Shown: positions 16,523 through 29,636 of the stretch, in pieces
Numbering within the stretch: position 1 is the stretch's first letter
Layout: each line of letters begins with the position of its first letter
Assembly: GCA_002470515.1 (NCBI GenBank)
Contig: DKML01000029.1
Span: 2,150-66,149, forward strand
Length of the DNA: 64,000 bases
Source: Proteobacteria bacterium UBA7415
GTDB taxonomy: Bacteria; Pseudomonadota; Gammaproteobacteria; Arenicellales; Arenicellaceae
Direction: 5' to 3'
The notes under the pieces: generated by a model
The model's database searches: none
What the model was told of the DNA's origin: nothing
What the model saw: only the letters and a program-made list of their open reading frames with translations
Position numbers and translations under genes: made by a program

Positions 16523-18523
16523 ATGAAGCGAGAATTTCAGTTAGTTAGCGAGTACAAGCCTGCGGGTGATCAACCTCAAGCGATTAAGGCTTTATTGGGC
16601 GGGTTCCGCGACGGCGAAGCGTTCCAAACTCTTCTCGGTGTAACCGGTTCTGGTAAAACGTTTACCATTGCCAATGTTATTCAAGATTTGCAACGGCCAA
16701 CAATCATTATGGCGCCGAATAAAACGTTGGCCGCGCAGCTGTATTCGGAAATGCGAGACTTTTTTCCGTACAATGCCGTTGAGTATTTCGTTTCATATTA
16801 CGATTACTATCAGCCTGAAGCCTACGTGCCCAGTTCGGATACGTTTATCGAGAAAGATGCTTCGGTAAACGAGCATATAGATCAAATGCGGTTGTCTGCG
16901 ACCAAGGCGCTTATCGAACGAGAGGACGTTATTATTGTCGCAACGGTTTCTGCGATATATGGGTTGGGTGATCCAGAGCAATATCACGAAATGATTCTGC
17001 ACCTTAGTGTCGGCGACATTATGGATCAGCGCGCTGTGCTAAAGCGTCTTGCTGAGTTGCAATACATGCGCAACGACACCGAGTTAAAACGGGCAACCTT
17101 TCGTGTGCGCGGGGATGTGATTGACATATATCCCGCTGAGTCAGAACGTTACGCCATTCGCATAGAACTGTTTGGCGACGATGTTGATAAGATATCGCGT
17201 TTTGATCCGTTGACGGGTTCTGTTGAAGAAGATCTAAAGCGAGTTACGATCTTCCCTAAATCGCACTACGTCACACCCAAAGTAAAAGTCATAGAAGCCT
17301 GCGAGCATATTCGCCTTGAGCTGCGTGAGCGGCTTGAGCAACTTCGTTCATTGAACAAGTTAGTCGAAGCGCAAAGACTCGAGCAGAGAACACTCTTTGA
17401 CCTGGAAATGATGCAGGAACTCGGTTATTGCAATGGTATTGAGAATTACTCGCGATACTTGTCAGGAGCTGAGCCCGGCGAACCACCACCAACGCTTATT
17501 AATTATCTACCGTCTAACGGCCTTATGGTATTGGACGAAAGCCACGTTATGGTGCCGCAACTCGGCGCTATGTATAAAGGTGATCGCTCTCGTAAAGAAA
17601 CTTTAGTGGAGTATGGTTTTCGGCTTCCTTCGGCTATGGACAATAGGCCCCTTAAGTTTGAAGAGTTTCTTGGCATGATGCCCCAAGCCGTGTTTGTGTC
17701 GGCGACGCCAGGTGATTACGAGCTTGAGCGAAATCCGAATACTATCGATCAAGTAGTACGTCCTACAGGTCTAGTAGACCCAGAGATAGAAATACGCCCA
17801 GTTGCAACACAGGTTGATGATGTTCTATCTGAAATAAACAAACGCGTAGTTAAGGACGAACGAGTTCTGATTACCACGCTTACCAAACGTATGTCTGAGG
17901 ATCTTACCGACTATCTATCAGATGCAGGCGTTAAAGTTCGATACTTACATTCAGACATAGACACTGTAGAGCGTGTCGAAATCATACGAGATCTAAGGGC
18001 AGGGGAGTTTGACGTGCTTGTGGGTATTAACTTACTTCGTGAAGGTCTCGATATGCCAGAGGTGTCTTTAGTCGCTATATTAGACGCAGACAAAGAAGGC
18101 TTTCTGCGCTCTAAGAGATCACTCATTCAGACCATTGGCCGCGCAGCTCGGAATCTAAATGGTCGAGCTATTTTGTACGCTGACAAAATCACCAACTCTA
18201 TGCGTATTGCGATTGATGAAACCGATCGTCGTCGTGCCAAGCAGGTTGAATACAATAAGAAGCATGGAATCACACCTAAGAGCGTACGCAAAGCAGTACG
18301 CGATATTATTGATGGTGCTACTAGTAACGCGGCAGCCGAATTAGCACGGTCACGAATACCGAGCGGCGAAGTGAATCCGATAACGGATCCTAAACTGTTT
18401 GCGAAAACGTTAAAGGAGTTGGAAAAGCAAATGTACGAACATGCCGAGAACTTGGAGTTTGAACAAGCCGCTAGAGTGCGCGATAAAGTTGAAGAGTTGC
18501 GGGCGGGCTACTTGAAAGGATAA
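16523..18523 (+). CDS. uvrB: UvrABC excinuclease subunit B
   Basis: This 666-residue UvrB is full length. Walker A is GVTGSGKT at 39-46. The damage-binding beta-hairpin region ([20 protein letters not shown]), the helicase motifs DESHV and QTIGRAARN, and the C-terminal UVR motif ([17 protein letters not shown]) are all present. It verifies damage handed over by UvrA and recruits UvrC in nucleotide excision repair. Although uvrB is SOS-controlled in E. coli, I see no CTGT-N8-ACAG box upstream here. Confidence 0.97.
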   Translation: MKREFQLVSEYKPAGDQPQAIKALLGGFRDGEAFQTLLGVTGSGKTFTIANVIQDLQRPTIIMAPNKTLAAQLYSEMRDFFPYNAVEYFVSYYDYYQPEAYVPSSDTFIEKDASVNEHIDQMRLSATKALIEREDVIIVATVSAIYGLGDPEQYHEMILHLSVGDIMDQRAVLKRLAELQYMRNDTELKRATFRVRGDVIDIYPAESERYAIRIELFGDDVDKISRFDPLTGSVEEDLKRVTIFPKSHYVTPKVKVIEACEHIRLELRERLEQLRSLNKLVEAQRLEQRTLFDLEMMQELGYCNGIENYSRYLSGAEPGEPPPTLINYLPSNGLMVLDESHVMVPQLGAMYKGDRSRKETLVEYGFRLPSAMDNRPLKFEEFLGMMPQAVFVSATPGDYELERNPNTIDQVVRPTGLVDPEIEIRPVATQVDDVLSEINKRVVKDERVLITTLTKRMSEDLTDYLSDAGVKVRYLHSDIDTVERVEIIRDLRAGEFDVLVGINLLREGLDMPEVSLVAILDADKEGFLRSKRSLIQTIGRAARNLNGRAILYADKITNSMRIAIDETDRRRAKQVEYNKKHGITPKSVRKAVRDIIDGATSNAAAELARSRIPSGEVNPITDPKLFAKTLKELEKQMYEHAENLEFEQAARVRDKVEELRAGYLKG

Positions 18524-18566
18524 GCTAGAGAGCCAAACAACGAAATGGAGTCTAGACCAGATCGTA

Positions 18567-18830
18567 ATGAAAGAATATAAAGTAGTAATCTATCAAGAGG
18601 GCATGCTCGGGTCTTTAGTGCTGGGGCAGTCTAAAGTAGATCCAGTGCGCTTTAGCGAATTTCTAAACGCCAATGCCGATGACGGATGGCGAGTAATAAC
18701 GATGGAAAAAGACATTAGACGTATGTTGCTATTTTTTCAACGCGAAGCCTTTATGGTTGTGCTGGAGAGAGAGCGCGGCGCAAACCAGAATCAGACACAA
18801 CAACCTTACATAGGCGGAGGAGCGTCATGA
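18567..18830 (+). CDS. DUF4177 domain-containing protein
   Basis: This 87-residue protein matches the DUF4177 pattern: MKEYKVV at the start, then FSEFLNANADDGWRVITM and a hydrophobic final strand FMVVLER. There is no signal peptide. The C-terminal 15 residues are Gln/Asn-rich. Its stop overlaps the start of a small membrane protein gene (ATGA), so the two are probably translated together. The function is unknown. Confidence 0.75.
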   Translation: MKEYKVVIYQEGMLGSLVLGQSKVDPVRFSEFLNANADDGWRVITMEKDIRRMLLFFQREAFMVVLERERGANQNQTQQPYIGGGAS

Positions 18831-19039
18831 AATACGCATCTATCATTTGCATAGCCTTACTGGTGTTCTGGGTGCTTATTGCCATCTTGGATATGTGGTT
18901 TGATGTTATTTCTTGGGCGGTTTTTATTAAGCTGACCATCACTATGGGCTTGCTCATGGTGGTGGCCTTGGCGATCGCATTGGTTAGACGCGAGTACGTT
19001 GAAGAAAGCCAACTCCGTAAAGATAAATATCTAGATTAA
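18827..19039 (+). CDS. Small two-helix membrane protein, hypothetical
   Basis: This 70-residue protein has two hydrophobic helices (about residues 5-24 and 30-52) and a charged C-terminal tail (RREYVEESQLRKDKYLD). I recognise no family. The GGCGGAGGAG segment 4 nt before the ATG is a strong ribosome-binding site, and the gene overlaps the DUF4177 stop by 4 nt. It is likely an inner-membrane partner of that protein. Confidence 0.7.
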   Translation: MKYASIICIALLVFWVLIAILDMWFDVISWAVFIKLTITMGLLMVVALAIALVRREYVEESQLRKDKYLD

Positions 19040-19109
19040 TTGCGTTTCACGCGTCTAAAAGCACACTTTATAGTATTAACATTTAGTTCGCTCACGGAGA
19101 ATTATAAAA

Positions 19110-19877
19110 ATGGCTGAGATATCGGGCTTGGAAATAACCCTGTTTACAGCGGTACTATTATTTCTTGCTGCGTTTGTGGCCGGTTATATAGACACCTTAG
19201 TTGGCGGTGGTGGGTTGATCACCATTCCAGCTCTCTTGGCGGTAGGCGTGCCGCCTCTAATGGCGCTAGGTACGAACAAACTGCAAGCCGTTGGTGGTTC
19301 GGGCACCTCGACGATTACGTTATTGATGCGTAAGCAATATCGGATCCAAGATATTGCATGGCTTATTGTCAGCGCGTTTGTAGGCTCAGTTATTGGCACT
19401 ATTATTATTCAGTTTGTTGACGCTAAACATTTAGAGTTTTTGATTCCCTGTGTGATTGTAGTCATTGCTCTGTATTTCACCTTTTCTCCCAAAGCGAGTA
19501 CGGTTCACCGCGAACCGCGCATAAGTCGTAAAACCTATGGTTTAACGGCCGTCCCGCTAATTGGCTCTTACGATGGAATGCTGGGTCCAGGTACCGGTTC
19601 TTTTTTCGTCTTGGCTGGCACGTCTTTACGCGGGCAAGATATTGTTACTGCTACAAAGCACGCTAAGCCGCTCAACTTTGCCACGAACTTGGCCTCCCTA
19701 ATCGTGTTTATCTGGTATGCCAAAGTAATTTGGGCTATTGGTGGCCTGATGTGGGTTGGTCAGTTTTTAGGCGCCAGAATGGGGTCTAACAAGCTAATGA
19801 CGGTCGATCCATCGATCCTTCGGTATTTGGTGCTTGTGTTATGTGGCGTGATGCTAGTTTCACTTTATTGGCGCTAG
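19110..19877 (+). CDS. TSUP family (TauE/SafE) membrane permease
   Basis: This is a 255-residue TSUP-family transporter with about seven to eight membrane segments. The family motif GYIDTLVGGGGLITIPALL lies in the N-terminal half and its repeat, SYDGMLGPGTGSFFVLAG, in the second half. That is the inverted duplication typical of the family, and it is most like the YfcA branch. The family exports or imports sulfur-containing or organic anions; the substrate here is not known. A GGAG element lies 9 nt before the ATG. Confidence 0.88.
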   Translation: MAEISGLEITLFTAVLLFLAAFVAGYIDTLVGGGGLITIPALLAVGVPPLMALGTNKLQAVGGSGTSTITLLMRKQYRIQDIAWLIVSAFVGSVIGTIIIQFVDAKHLEFLIPCVIVVIALYFTFSPKASTVHREPRISRKTYGLTAVPLIGSYDGMLGPGTGSFFVLAGTSLRGQDIVTATKHAKPLNFATNLASLIVFIWYAKVIWAIGGLMWVGQFLGARMGSNKLMTVDPSILRYLVLVLCGVMLVSLYWR

Positions 19878-20060
19878 GTCGTTAAAAAGCTTTAATGGCT
19901 GAGTGTTTAAAACGTATCTGTACACTTTGTCTTCAACCTGATTGCAGACTTCTTTGCTTGGAATTAAAAGCAAAGTCATTTCTGGAAAGCTGACGCACTT
20001 GGGAGTACTCTTTGCTGCAAGACAATGTCGTCTAACAATAACTAAAAATGAGGACTTGGA

Positions 20061-21467
20061 ATGAGCACTAATGTGGATACTTTCCTCGGTTCGGTAGAAA
20101 CCACTTTCGATCAAGCGGCCGACTTGGTGGGACTTAATGATGAATTACGGCACAAAATTAAAATTTGTAACTCGACGTACGTAGTACGTTTTGGAGTACG
20201 GCTAAGAGGAGGCTTAGTTACATTTACTGGATATCGTTCAGTCCATTCCGAACATCGCGAGCCTGTTAAAGGCGGCATCCGTTATTCTCTTCATGCTGAT
20301 CAAGACGAAGTCGAAGCGTTAGCTGCTCTCATGACTTACAAGTGCGCGCTGGTTGAAGCTCCATTTGGTGGTTCAAAAGGGGCTCTTGTGATTGATCCTA
20401 CTGCGTGGGAACCTCATGAACTTGAGCGAATTACGAGGCGTTTTACTCAAGAACTCGCTAAACGACATTTAATAAGCCCAGCGCAAAATGTACCCGCACC
20501 CGATATGGGAACCGGCGAACGCGAGATGGCTTGGATGGCCGATGAGTATAAGCGCCTGAATCCAAACGAACTAAATAGCTGGGCATGTGTTACGGGTAAG
20601 CCAGTCAGCAAAGGTGGTATTCGGGGCCGTGTAGAAGCAACAGGGCGAGGCGTTCAGTACGCATTGCGAGAATGCTTTCGACATCCTAAAGATTTAGAGT
20701 TCGCAGGTGTTACACCAGGTCTCAAAGATAAGCGCATAGTCGTTCAAGGTCTGGGTAACGTGGGATATCACGCAGCGCAATTTTTGTCGCAAGAAGATGA
20801 AGCCATTGTTGTTGGGGTCATTGAACGTGACGGCGCTGTCGTTGACGAGTCTGGGATAGATATTGATGGGTTGCATATGCATATCCACAAAAACGGCGGT
20901 GTTAAAGGGTATAAGGGCTATACCGAGGACTCTGCTAGTGTGTTGGCAATGGAGTGTGACATCATGATTCCAGCGGCGCTGGAAGGTGTAATCACAGTCG
21001 ACAACGCGAATGACATTAAAGCAAAAATCATTATTGAGGCGGCTAATGGTCCGATTACATTTACGGCTAATCAGATTCTGTTAGATCGAAAGTGTCTGAT
21101 CATTCCTGATCTATATGCAAATGCGGGTGGTGTAACGGTTTCGTATTTCGAATGGGTTAAGAATTTGAGTCACATCCGTTTTGGCCGACTCGGTCGCAGA
21201 CAAGCCGAAAACCAAATGATTAATATTCTTTCCGCCGTTGAAGAATTGGTAGGTAAGAAAGTGCCTGAAGGTTGGCGTGACAAAATTATTGAGGGTCCTA
21301 CGGAGTTAGACTTGGTTCGCTCTGGTCTTGATGACGTTATGCGAGAGGGCTATGCGTCCATCAGTGCGAAATGGAATAATGACAGTCGTATTCCTGACTT
21401 GCGCACCGCAGCGATGATGATTGCTATTGAGCGTATTAGTGATTCGTATTCATCGTTAGGTATATAA
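20061..21467 (+). CDS. Glu/Leu/Phe/Val dehydrogenase (glutamate dehydrogenase type)
   Basis: This 468-residue enzyme interconverts glutamate and 2-oxoglutarate plus ammonia, by family assignment. The conserved substrate lysines are in PVKGGIR (K70), MTYK (K94) and the catalytic FGGSKGA (K106). The Rossmann domain starts at VVQGLGNVG. The coenzyme preference cannot be settled by eye. It is followed by a strong bidirectional terminator and faces a dicarboxylate/glutamate symporter gene. That placement supports glutamate as a substrate taken up and then deaminated. Confidence 0.9.
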   Translation: MSTNVDTFLGSVETTFDQAADLVGLNDELRHKIKICNSTYVVRFGVRLRGGLVTFTGYRSVHSEHREPVKGGIRYSLHADQDEVEALAALMTYKCALVEAPFGGSKGALVIDPTAWEPHELERITRRFTQELAKRHLISPAQNVPAPDMGTGEREMAWMADEYKRLNPNELNSWACVTGKPVSKGGIRGRVEATGRGVQYALRECFRHPKDLEFAGVTPGLKDKRIVVQGLGNVGYHAAQFLSQEDEAIVVGVIERDGAVVDESGIDIDGLHMHIHKNGGVKGYKGYTEDSASVLAMECDIMIPAALEGVITVDNANDIKAKIIIEAANGPITFTANQILLDRKCLIIPDLYANAGGVTVSYFEWVKNLSHIRFGRLGRRQAENQMINILSAVEELVGKKVPEGWRDKIIEGPTELDLVRSGLDDVMREGYASISAKWNNDSRIPDLRTAAMMIAIERISDSYSSLGI

Positions 21468-21516
21468 ACCACCCGCAGGAATAAGAAGTAGCTAGACAGC
21501 AGTAATTTGAGTTAGC

Positions 21517-21560
21517 AAAAAGCCTAGATCGTATTTAGCGATCTAGGCTTTTTTAATTTT
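21517..21560 (+). terminator. Bidirectional rho-independent terminator
   Basis: An 11-bp perfect stem, AGCCTAGATCG/CGATCTAGGCT with loop TATTTAG (21521-21549), is followed by six T on the plus strand and preceded by an A-run. It lies between the convergent glutamate dehydrogenase and symporter genes and can serve both. Confidence 0.93.
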
Positions 21561-21618
21561 GCAGCAGACCTAACAACGCGTAGCTCAGCTAGCGCGTGTT
21601 AGATATTAAAAAGAGCAC

Positions 21619-22917
21619 CTACGATTTATGATGCAACAGTTCTTCGATCTCATCGTCGTCGACCAAGCCTGCATTTGGATCGTTATAAATAGACAGATCC
21701 ATTTTGCCTTCACTCTTAGCAACAATAGTTGTCACTACGGCGTCACCTGTAACGTTGACGGCGGTACGGGTCATATCCAGTAAGCGATCAACACCGATGA
21801 TAATGCCAATAGCTTCTACAGGTAGGCCTACCTGATTGAATACCAGAGTAAGCATCACGAGACCAACTGACGGAACGGCCGCAGTTCCTATCGACGCTAA
21901 AACAGCTGTAACAACAACGGTTACGTAACCACCTAAACCCAGATCAACAGCGTAAAGGTTGGCGATAAAAACAGTCGCGACCCCTTGCATAATAGCTGTG
22001 CCATCCATGTTAATGGTTGCGCCAAATGGAACACTAAATGAAGACACGGCGCGATCTACGCCCAGACGCTCTTGAACGGTACGAAGGGTGATTGGGATTG
22101 TTGCGCCAGAGCTGGATGTAGAAAACGCAAACAACTGAACATTTCGAATCTTAGTTAAGAACGTTTTGATGTTTAAACCGCTCAATGCTTTTAGCAAAAG
22201 CATTTGCGTTACTAGTGCGTGGAATAACAACGCTGCGATAACGACCAAGAAGTAGCCCGAAAGCTGGGCGACTAAGTCTAATCCAAGTTCGGCAACGGCT
22301 TTACCAACCAAGCAGAACACAGCATACGGTGCGAGCAACATCACCATTTCGACCATGCGCATGATTACTCGGTTAATTTGTTCGATCAACGACACAAGGT
22401 CCGCAGAGCGTTTTACTTCAATTAGTAGCGCTATGCCGAAAAATATGGCGAAAAAGATAACCGCTAACATCTCGCTGTTAGCCATTGCCTGAAAAATATT
22501 GCTTGGAACTATGCCAACTAAAATTTCAGAGAACGACTTACCCGCTTCTTTACCGGCAAACCCTCCTTCAAATGGAATAGTCATGTTTTCGCCAATGCCA
22601 GAGAACACAGCGAAAGCAATTGCGGTTGTGATGGCAATTGCGGTAGTAATTATGTAGAGCGCGAAAGACTTGGAGCCAATCTTGCCCAATAGCTTAATAT
22701 CGCCAATACCAATGATGCCGGGAATCAGTGAGAACAAAACTAGAGGAACAACAAGCATTTTTAGGCCATTTACAAATATTTGGCCAACGACGAAAAACAC
22801 ACCCTCAATAATATTGGTCTGAATCCACGGGTTACTCGCCAGTTCAGACCAATTAAGGCCAAGACCAACGGCTATTCCGAGTATGAGTGCGAGTAAGACT
22901 TGATTTGCGAGATTCAT
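21619..22917 (-). CDS. Dicarboxylate/amino acid:cation symporter (DAACS, GltP-like)
   Basis: This 432-residue protein is a sodium- or proton-coupled carrier of the SLC1/DAACS family. It has about eight membrane segments, the re-entrant loop signature TSSSGATIPITL (HP1) and NMDGTAIMQG in TM7, both part of the substrate and cation site. Typical substrates are glutamate, aspartate or C4-dicarboxylates. The C-terminal 30 residues are acidic and cytoplasmic. It is convergent with glutamate dehydrogenase. Confidence 0.9.
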   Translation of the reverse strand: MNLANQVLLALILGIAVGLGLNWSELASNPWIQTNIIEGVFFVVGQIFVNGLKMLVVPLVLFSLIPGIIGIGDIKLLGKIGSKSFALYIITTAIAITTAIAFAVFSGIGENMTIPFEGGFAGKEAGKSFSEILVGIVPSNIFQAMANSEMLAVIFFAIFFGIALLIEVKRSADLVSLIEQINRVIMRMVEMVMLLAPYAVFCLVGKAVAELGLDLVAQLSGYFLVVIAALLFHALVTQMLLLKALSGLNIKTFLTKIRNVQLFAFSTSSSGATIPITLRTVQERLGVDRAVSSFSVPFGATINMDGTAIMQGVATVFIANLYAVDLGLGGYVTVVVTAVLASIGTAAVPSVGLVMLTLVFNQVGLPVEAIGIIIGVDRLLDMTRTAVNVTGDAVVTTIVAKSEGKMDLSIYNDPNAGLVDDDEIEELLHHKS

Positions 22918-23083
22918 TGTAATGACTCTTTGTTTTTTTGACTTTCAAACAGTGTAGACGATTCAGTAGATTCAGGCCAACCTCATGTTTAGGTGATTAG
23001 TGTGAAAACTGAGTATTAATTGCGTGTTGAGGTCGGCCGTGTTTTTATCGGGGGACCAAAACACTCGTTGTTAATATGTCCAT

Positions 23084-23119
23084 AAAAAAAGCGACACTCT
23101 CTCAAGTATCGCTTTTTTT
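23084..23119 (-). terminator. Rho-independent terminator
   Basis: AGCGACACT pairs with AGTATCGCT (one mismatch) around a 6-nt loop and is flanked by A7 on the left and T7 on the right. It lies 44 nt downstream of the YidB-like gene on the minus strand and before the symporter gene. Confidence 0.85.
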
Positions 23120-23162
23120 GTATCGACAGAGGTGTTCAGCTGCCGACAAATATAGTTGCTGC

Positions 23163-23585
23163 TTATTTCAAGAACTTACCAGCAAGATTGGCAAGGCCTG
23201 ATAATCCGCCTACAGCATCTAACAGATTGCCGTCGCTAGAAGACTTATCGACTACCTGAGGTAGCATTTCACGCAGACCTGCGAGTAACTCATCTTGATT
23301 TGCGCCTAGCTGTGAAGCCGCTTCTTTAAGCTTATCGCTGCCTAATAGAGACTCAATTTGTGAAGGTGATATGTCAGCGTTAGAACCGTTGCCTAACCAA
23401 GACTCCGCTATATCTGCCAAACCGCCGCCTTGAAGGCTGCCTACGATCGAGCCCAAATCTATTCCTTGGCCACCAGAGCCGCCTAATAGATTTCCAATTA
23501 CAGATTGTAGCAAGTCATCATTGTTGCTAGCTGAACTGCTTAGCTTAGATGCTAGAACTTGAGTGGCTAATTTCATCATATCCAT
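23163..23585 (-). CDS. YidB-like protein (DUF937)
   Basis: This 140-residue Gly/Ser/Leu-rich protein fits the YidB/DUF937 family: an N-terminal LATQVLASKL helix, repeated GNLLGGSGGQG-like glycine patches, and a C-terminal segment of the type ISPSQIESLLGSDKL then LAAG/LREMLPQVVD. No signal peptide is evident. The function is unknown. It is a monocistronic gene ending at the terminator at 23084-23119. Confidence 0.75.
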   Translation of the reverse strand: MDMMKLATQVLASKLSSSASNNDDLLQSVIGNLLGGSGGQGIDLGSIVGSLQGGGLADIAESWLGNGSNADISPSQIESLLGSDKLKEAASQLGANQDELLAGLREMLPQVVDKSSSDGNLLDAVGGLSGLANLAGKFLK

Positions 23586-23746
23586 GGTATCGAATCCCTC
23601 ATATAGGATTTAAGTTGGAACGCAAAATGCGCGCTATACCCTATTATTAACTAACTGGTCTGAAATTGCAGAGCCATGCTGTAAAGAATTGTGTCAATAC
23701 GCTGAAATAGTCTGAAAAAACAAAGGCTTTTAGTCACTAAAACCTG

Positions 23747-23775
23747 TTGAAACTCCTATGGGGGTTTGATATTGT
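23747..23775 (+). promoter_or_regulatory. Sigma-70 promoter of tRNA-Val
   Basis: TTGAAA and TATTGT are 17 bp apart, with a GC-rich discriminator (CCGC) following. The tRNA starts 16 nt after the -10 box, a normal spacing for a tRNA leader. Confidence 0.6.
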
Positions 23776-23790
23776 CCGCATCCTAATTTT

Positions 23791-23867
23791 AGACGCGTAG
23801 CTCAGTTGGTTAGAGCACCACCTTGACATGGTGGGGGTCGTTGGTTCGAATCCAATCGCGTCTACCA
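23791..23867 (+). tRNA. tRNA-Val (GAC)
   Basis: The acceptor AGACGCG/CGCGTCT is fully paired. The anticodon stem CCACC/GGTGG encloses TTGACAT, giving anticodon GAC. The T-arm GTTCGAATC is present, and CCA is encoded after discriminator A. Confidence 0.97.
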
Positions 23868-24085
23868 AAATTGGGTTATGTGAACGCATCTTTTAAGAAG
23901 TGCGCTCATATTCGCAAAAAATACGCAGTTATTGAATTAAAGGCCTTTTTGAAGCTGCATTTTGATTTAAAATACGCGGCTTGTGTAAAAAGCAAAAGCA
24001 TTGAATGTGTACAGAAAAACATGAGATTCAGAAAAGCTTAAAAAGTGTTTTGAGTCATTACTTAGAAACTTAAAGAGGTATCACC

Positions 24086-24604
24086 ATAGCCATCAAGAAA
24101 CAGCAACGTGTCAATAACGCAATTAAGGCCACTGAGGTCCGGGTTATTGGTGCAGACGGGGAGCAAGCCGGTATTTTGAGTCTCGCAGACGCAATGCGTC
24201 TAGCCGAAGATTCTGAGCTCGATTTAGTCGAAATTTCACCTAACGCCGATCCGCCTGTATGTAGGGTTATGGATTACGGCAAGTTTTTGTACGAAGACAG
24301 CAAGCAAAAAGCAGCTGCTCGTAAGAACCAAAAACAGACTCAGGTGAAAGAGATTAAGTTCCGTCCTGGTACAGATATTGGCGATTACAATATTAAGTTA
24401 AGAAAGTTACGAGAATTCTTAGACAGCGGCGATAAAACAAAAGTTACTATTCGCTTCCGTGGTCGTGAAATGGCGCATAAGGATCTCGGTATTAAATTGT
24501 TAAAACGAGTCGAGACGGATTTAGAGGACATAGGAGCTGTTGAACAGTTTCCAAAACTCGAAGGTCGTCAAATGGTGATGGTTTTAGGACCTCTTAAGAA
24601 ATAA
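24086..24604 (+). CDS. infC: Translation initiation factor IF-3, AUA start
   Basis: This is a full-length IF3 of 172 residues. The N-domain is [20 protein letters not shown] through [20 protein letters not shown], and the C-domain is [15 protein letters not shown] through [12 protein letters not shown]. No ATG, GTG or TTG precedes the conserved N-terminus. The in-frame stop TAA is at 24071-24073, and GAGG lies 7 nt before an ATA at 24086. ATC at 24080 is too close to GAGG and ATC at 24092 too far. infC is known to use non-canonical start codons (AUU in E. coli) for autorepression by IF3, so AUA is plausible. A TTG at 24176 would remove most of the N-domain. Confidence 0.9.
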   Translation: MAIKKQQRVNNAIKATEVRVIGADGEQAGILSLADAMRLAEDSELDLVEISPNADPPVCRVMDYGKFLYEDSKQKAAARKNQKQTQVKEIKFRPGTDIGDYNIKLRKLREFLDSGDKTKVTIRFRGREMAHKDLGIKLLKRVETDLEDIGAVEQFPKLEGRQMVMVLGPLKK

Positions 24605-24655
24605 GAGCGTCCTGAAGAAAAGAGCCTCGCAAGAAATAGACTGGTTAGAAAAGTT

Positions 24656-24714
24656 TTGAGGTAAGTGCCTCAAACAACGGGCCGAAGAAGTCACACTTTT
24701 AAACTTCTTTCGGC
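24656..24714 (+). promoter_or_regulatory. Paired hairpins in the infC-rpmI gap, candidate L20 leader
   Basis: Two stems lie upstream of rpmI: TTGAGG/CCTCAA with a 6-nt loop (24656-24673), and GCCGAAGAAG with CTTCTTTCGGC (24681-24714, one bulge). In gammaproteobacteria the rpmI-rplT operon is autoregulated by L20 binding to structures in this gap. The position fits, but I could not verify the L20 recognition elements. Confidence 0.45.
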
Positions 24715-24753
24715 TATCAATAATGGCAACTGGCGATTAAGCCTGGAGAAATT

Positions 24754-24951
24754 ATGCCTAAAATTAAAAGTCACAGCGGTGCTGCCAAGCGCTTCAAGAA
24801 AACTGGTAGCGGTAAGTTCAAACGCTCTCAGTCGCACTTGCGTCATATTTTGACCAAGAAATCGACTAAACGTAAAAGACATTTACGCTCAACACTTATG
24901 GCTGAACCTTGTGATGCCAAGTTGATCCGTAGAATGTTGCCTTACGCCTAA
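24754..24951 (+). CDS. rpmI: 50S ribosomal protein L35
   Basis: This 65-residue, highly basic protein starts [15 protein letters not shown] and ends RRMLPYA, as expected for L35. It lies between infC and rplT in the conserved order, with GGAG 8 nt before the ATG. Confidence 0.97.
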   Translation: MPKIKSHSGAAKRFKKTGSGKFKRSQSHLRHILTKKSTKRKRHLRSTLMAEPCDAKLIRRMLPYA

Positions 24952-24979
24952 ACTAATAACCTTTTAGTGAGAGAAAGAA

Positions 24980-25339
24980 ATGCCTAGAGTAAAAAGGGGC
25001 GTCACCGCCCGAGCAAAACACAAGAAGGTCATTAGCCAAGCAAAGGGTTATCGTGGCCGTAATAAGAACGTCTTCCGCGTTGCTAAACAAGCAGTAACCC
25101 GTGCAGGACAATATGAATACCGAGATCGTCGTCAGAAGAAACGTCAATTCCGCCGTTTGTGGATTACACGTATCAGTGCTGCTGCTAAGATAAACGGAAT
25201 GAACTACAGCCGTTTCATGAACGGTCTGAGTCGTGCAGAGATTGAATTGGATCGTAAGGTTCTTGCCGATATCGCTGTACATGACCCAGCTGCGTTCGCT
25301 GGACTAGCCGAGAAAGCAAAAGCGGCATTGGCTGTCTAG
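24980..25339 (+). CDS. rplT: 50S ribosomal protein L20
   Basis: This is a 119-residue L20, starting [16 protein letters not shown] and containing [19 protein letters not shown]20 is an early assembly protein of the 50S subunit and, in enterobacteria, the autogenous repressor of rpmI-rplT. The gene ends 31 nt before a strong terminator that separates it from pheS. Confidence 0.98.
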   Translation: MPRVKRGVTARAKHKKVISQAKGYRGRNKNVFRVAKQAVTRAGQYEYRDRRQKKRQFRRLWITRISAAAKINGMNYSRFMNGLSRAEIELDRKVLADIAVHDPAAFAGLAEKAKAALAV

Positions 25340-25370
25340 TCTAATCGCTTAGTTTTAGATCGGTTAAAGC

Positions 25371-25399
25371 AAAAAAGGAAGGCTTAGCCTTCCTTTTTT
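25371..25399 (+). terminator. Rho-independent terminator after rplT
   Basis: GGAAGGC/GCCTTCC with a TTA loop is extended by A6/T6 pairing into a 13-bp stem that ends in T6. It closes the infC-rpmI-rplT unit. Confidence 0.93.
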
Positions 25400-25488
25400 G
25401 TTATGTGCGTCGTTGAGATTGTGTTCTGCGCTTCATTGAAGTGTGGCTTTCTGTTTCATTGTTGCTGTATCAACGGTTAAGAAGGTAT

Positions 25489-25532
25489 AAGCCGTTAAAA
25501 AGTGTAAGTCAGTCTGGTAAGCTTAACGGCTT
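25489..25532 (+). promoter_or_regulatory. Inverted repeat in the pheS leader
   Basis: AAGCCGTTAA at 25489-25498 and TTAACGGCTT at 25523-25532 form a perfect 10-bp stem with a 24-nt loop, about 90 nt before pheS. A partly competing segment (CAACGGTTAAG) lies at 25471-25481. The arrangement recalls an attenuation region, but no T-tract follows and no Phe-rich leader peptide is evident. Confidence 0.35.
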
Positions 25533-25564
25533 GCTCCAAATTACTTATGTAAGTAGCTGGCTAA

Positions 25565-29058
<3,494 letters not shown>

Positions 29059-29155
29059 AAGTTGCGATACGACGCATTTACGTCTATAAAGATAAGCATA
29101 AAGAACGTTGGTCATCATCACCTGGCGTTCAATAATAATGAAAAGGATAGTGAGA

Positions 29156-29473
29156 ATGGCAATAACTAAAGCTGACTTAGCGTTAACTTTGCATGGTGAA
29201 ATCGGCCTTAATAAGCGCGAGTCTAAAGAGTTCGTTGAAGAGTTTTTTGAGGCCATTAAATCCTCGCTTCAACATGGCAGCGCAGTGAAGTTATCAGGCT
29301 TCGGTAACTTTGGCTTACGCGACAAGCCTTCAAGGCCCGGAAGAAATCCAAAGACGGGCGAAGAGATTCCTATTTCAGCTAGACGAGTGGTGACCTTTAA
29401 GGCGAGCCAGAAACTCAAGGATTCAATTGACCATAACTCTGTTGAATTACGAGAGCAATTGGGGTTAGATTAA
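29156..29473 (+). CDS. ihfA: Integration host factor subunit alpha
   Basis: This is a 105-residue HU/IHF family protein with the signature [22 protein letters not shown]. The start at 29156 ([17 protein letters not shown]) fits the family and has AAGGA 10 nt upstream. Earlier in-frame starts at 29108 and 29138 lack a ribosome-binding site. It forms a DNA-bending heterodimer with IhfB. Confidence 0.95.
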   Translation: MAITKADLALTLHGEIGLNKRESKEFVEEFFEAIKSSLQHGSAVKLSGFGNFGLRDKPSRPGRNPKTGEEIPISARRVVTFKASQKLKDSIDHNSVELREQLGLD

Positions 29474-29636
29474 TAACATCAAAGTGCCGACCTATAATTT
29501 TTCTCTAATAATCATTTATCTATATGAATTAATTGGCTATTTTTGAAGAAAATTGCCATGCAAGATGCATTGCTTGCTGTTAGACTCAGTTTTTAAAGAC
29601 ACGAATTTGAAAGAATCACACGGGTAGACCACATAC

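Noticed and set aside
23823..24041. 72-codon frame starting inside tRNA-Val
   Set aside because: Begins within the tRNA gene; no family.
25401..25478. pheM-like leader peptide before pheS
   Set aside because: The frame has only three Phe codons, no ribosome-binding site, and no terminator hairpin follows.
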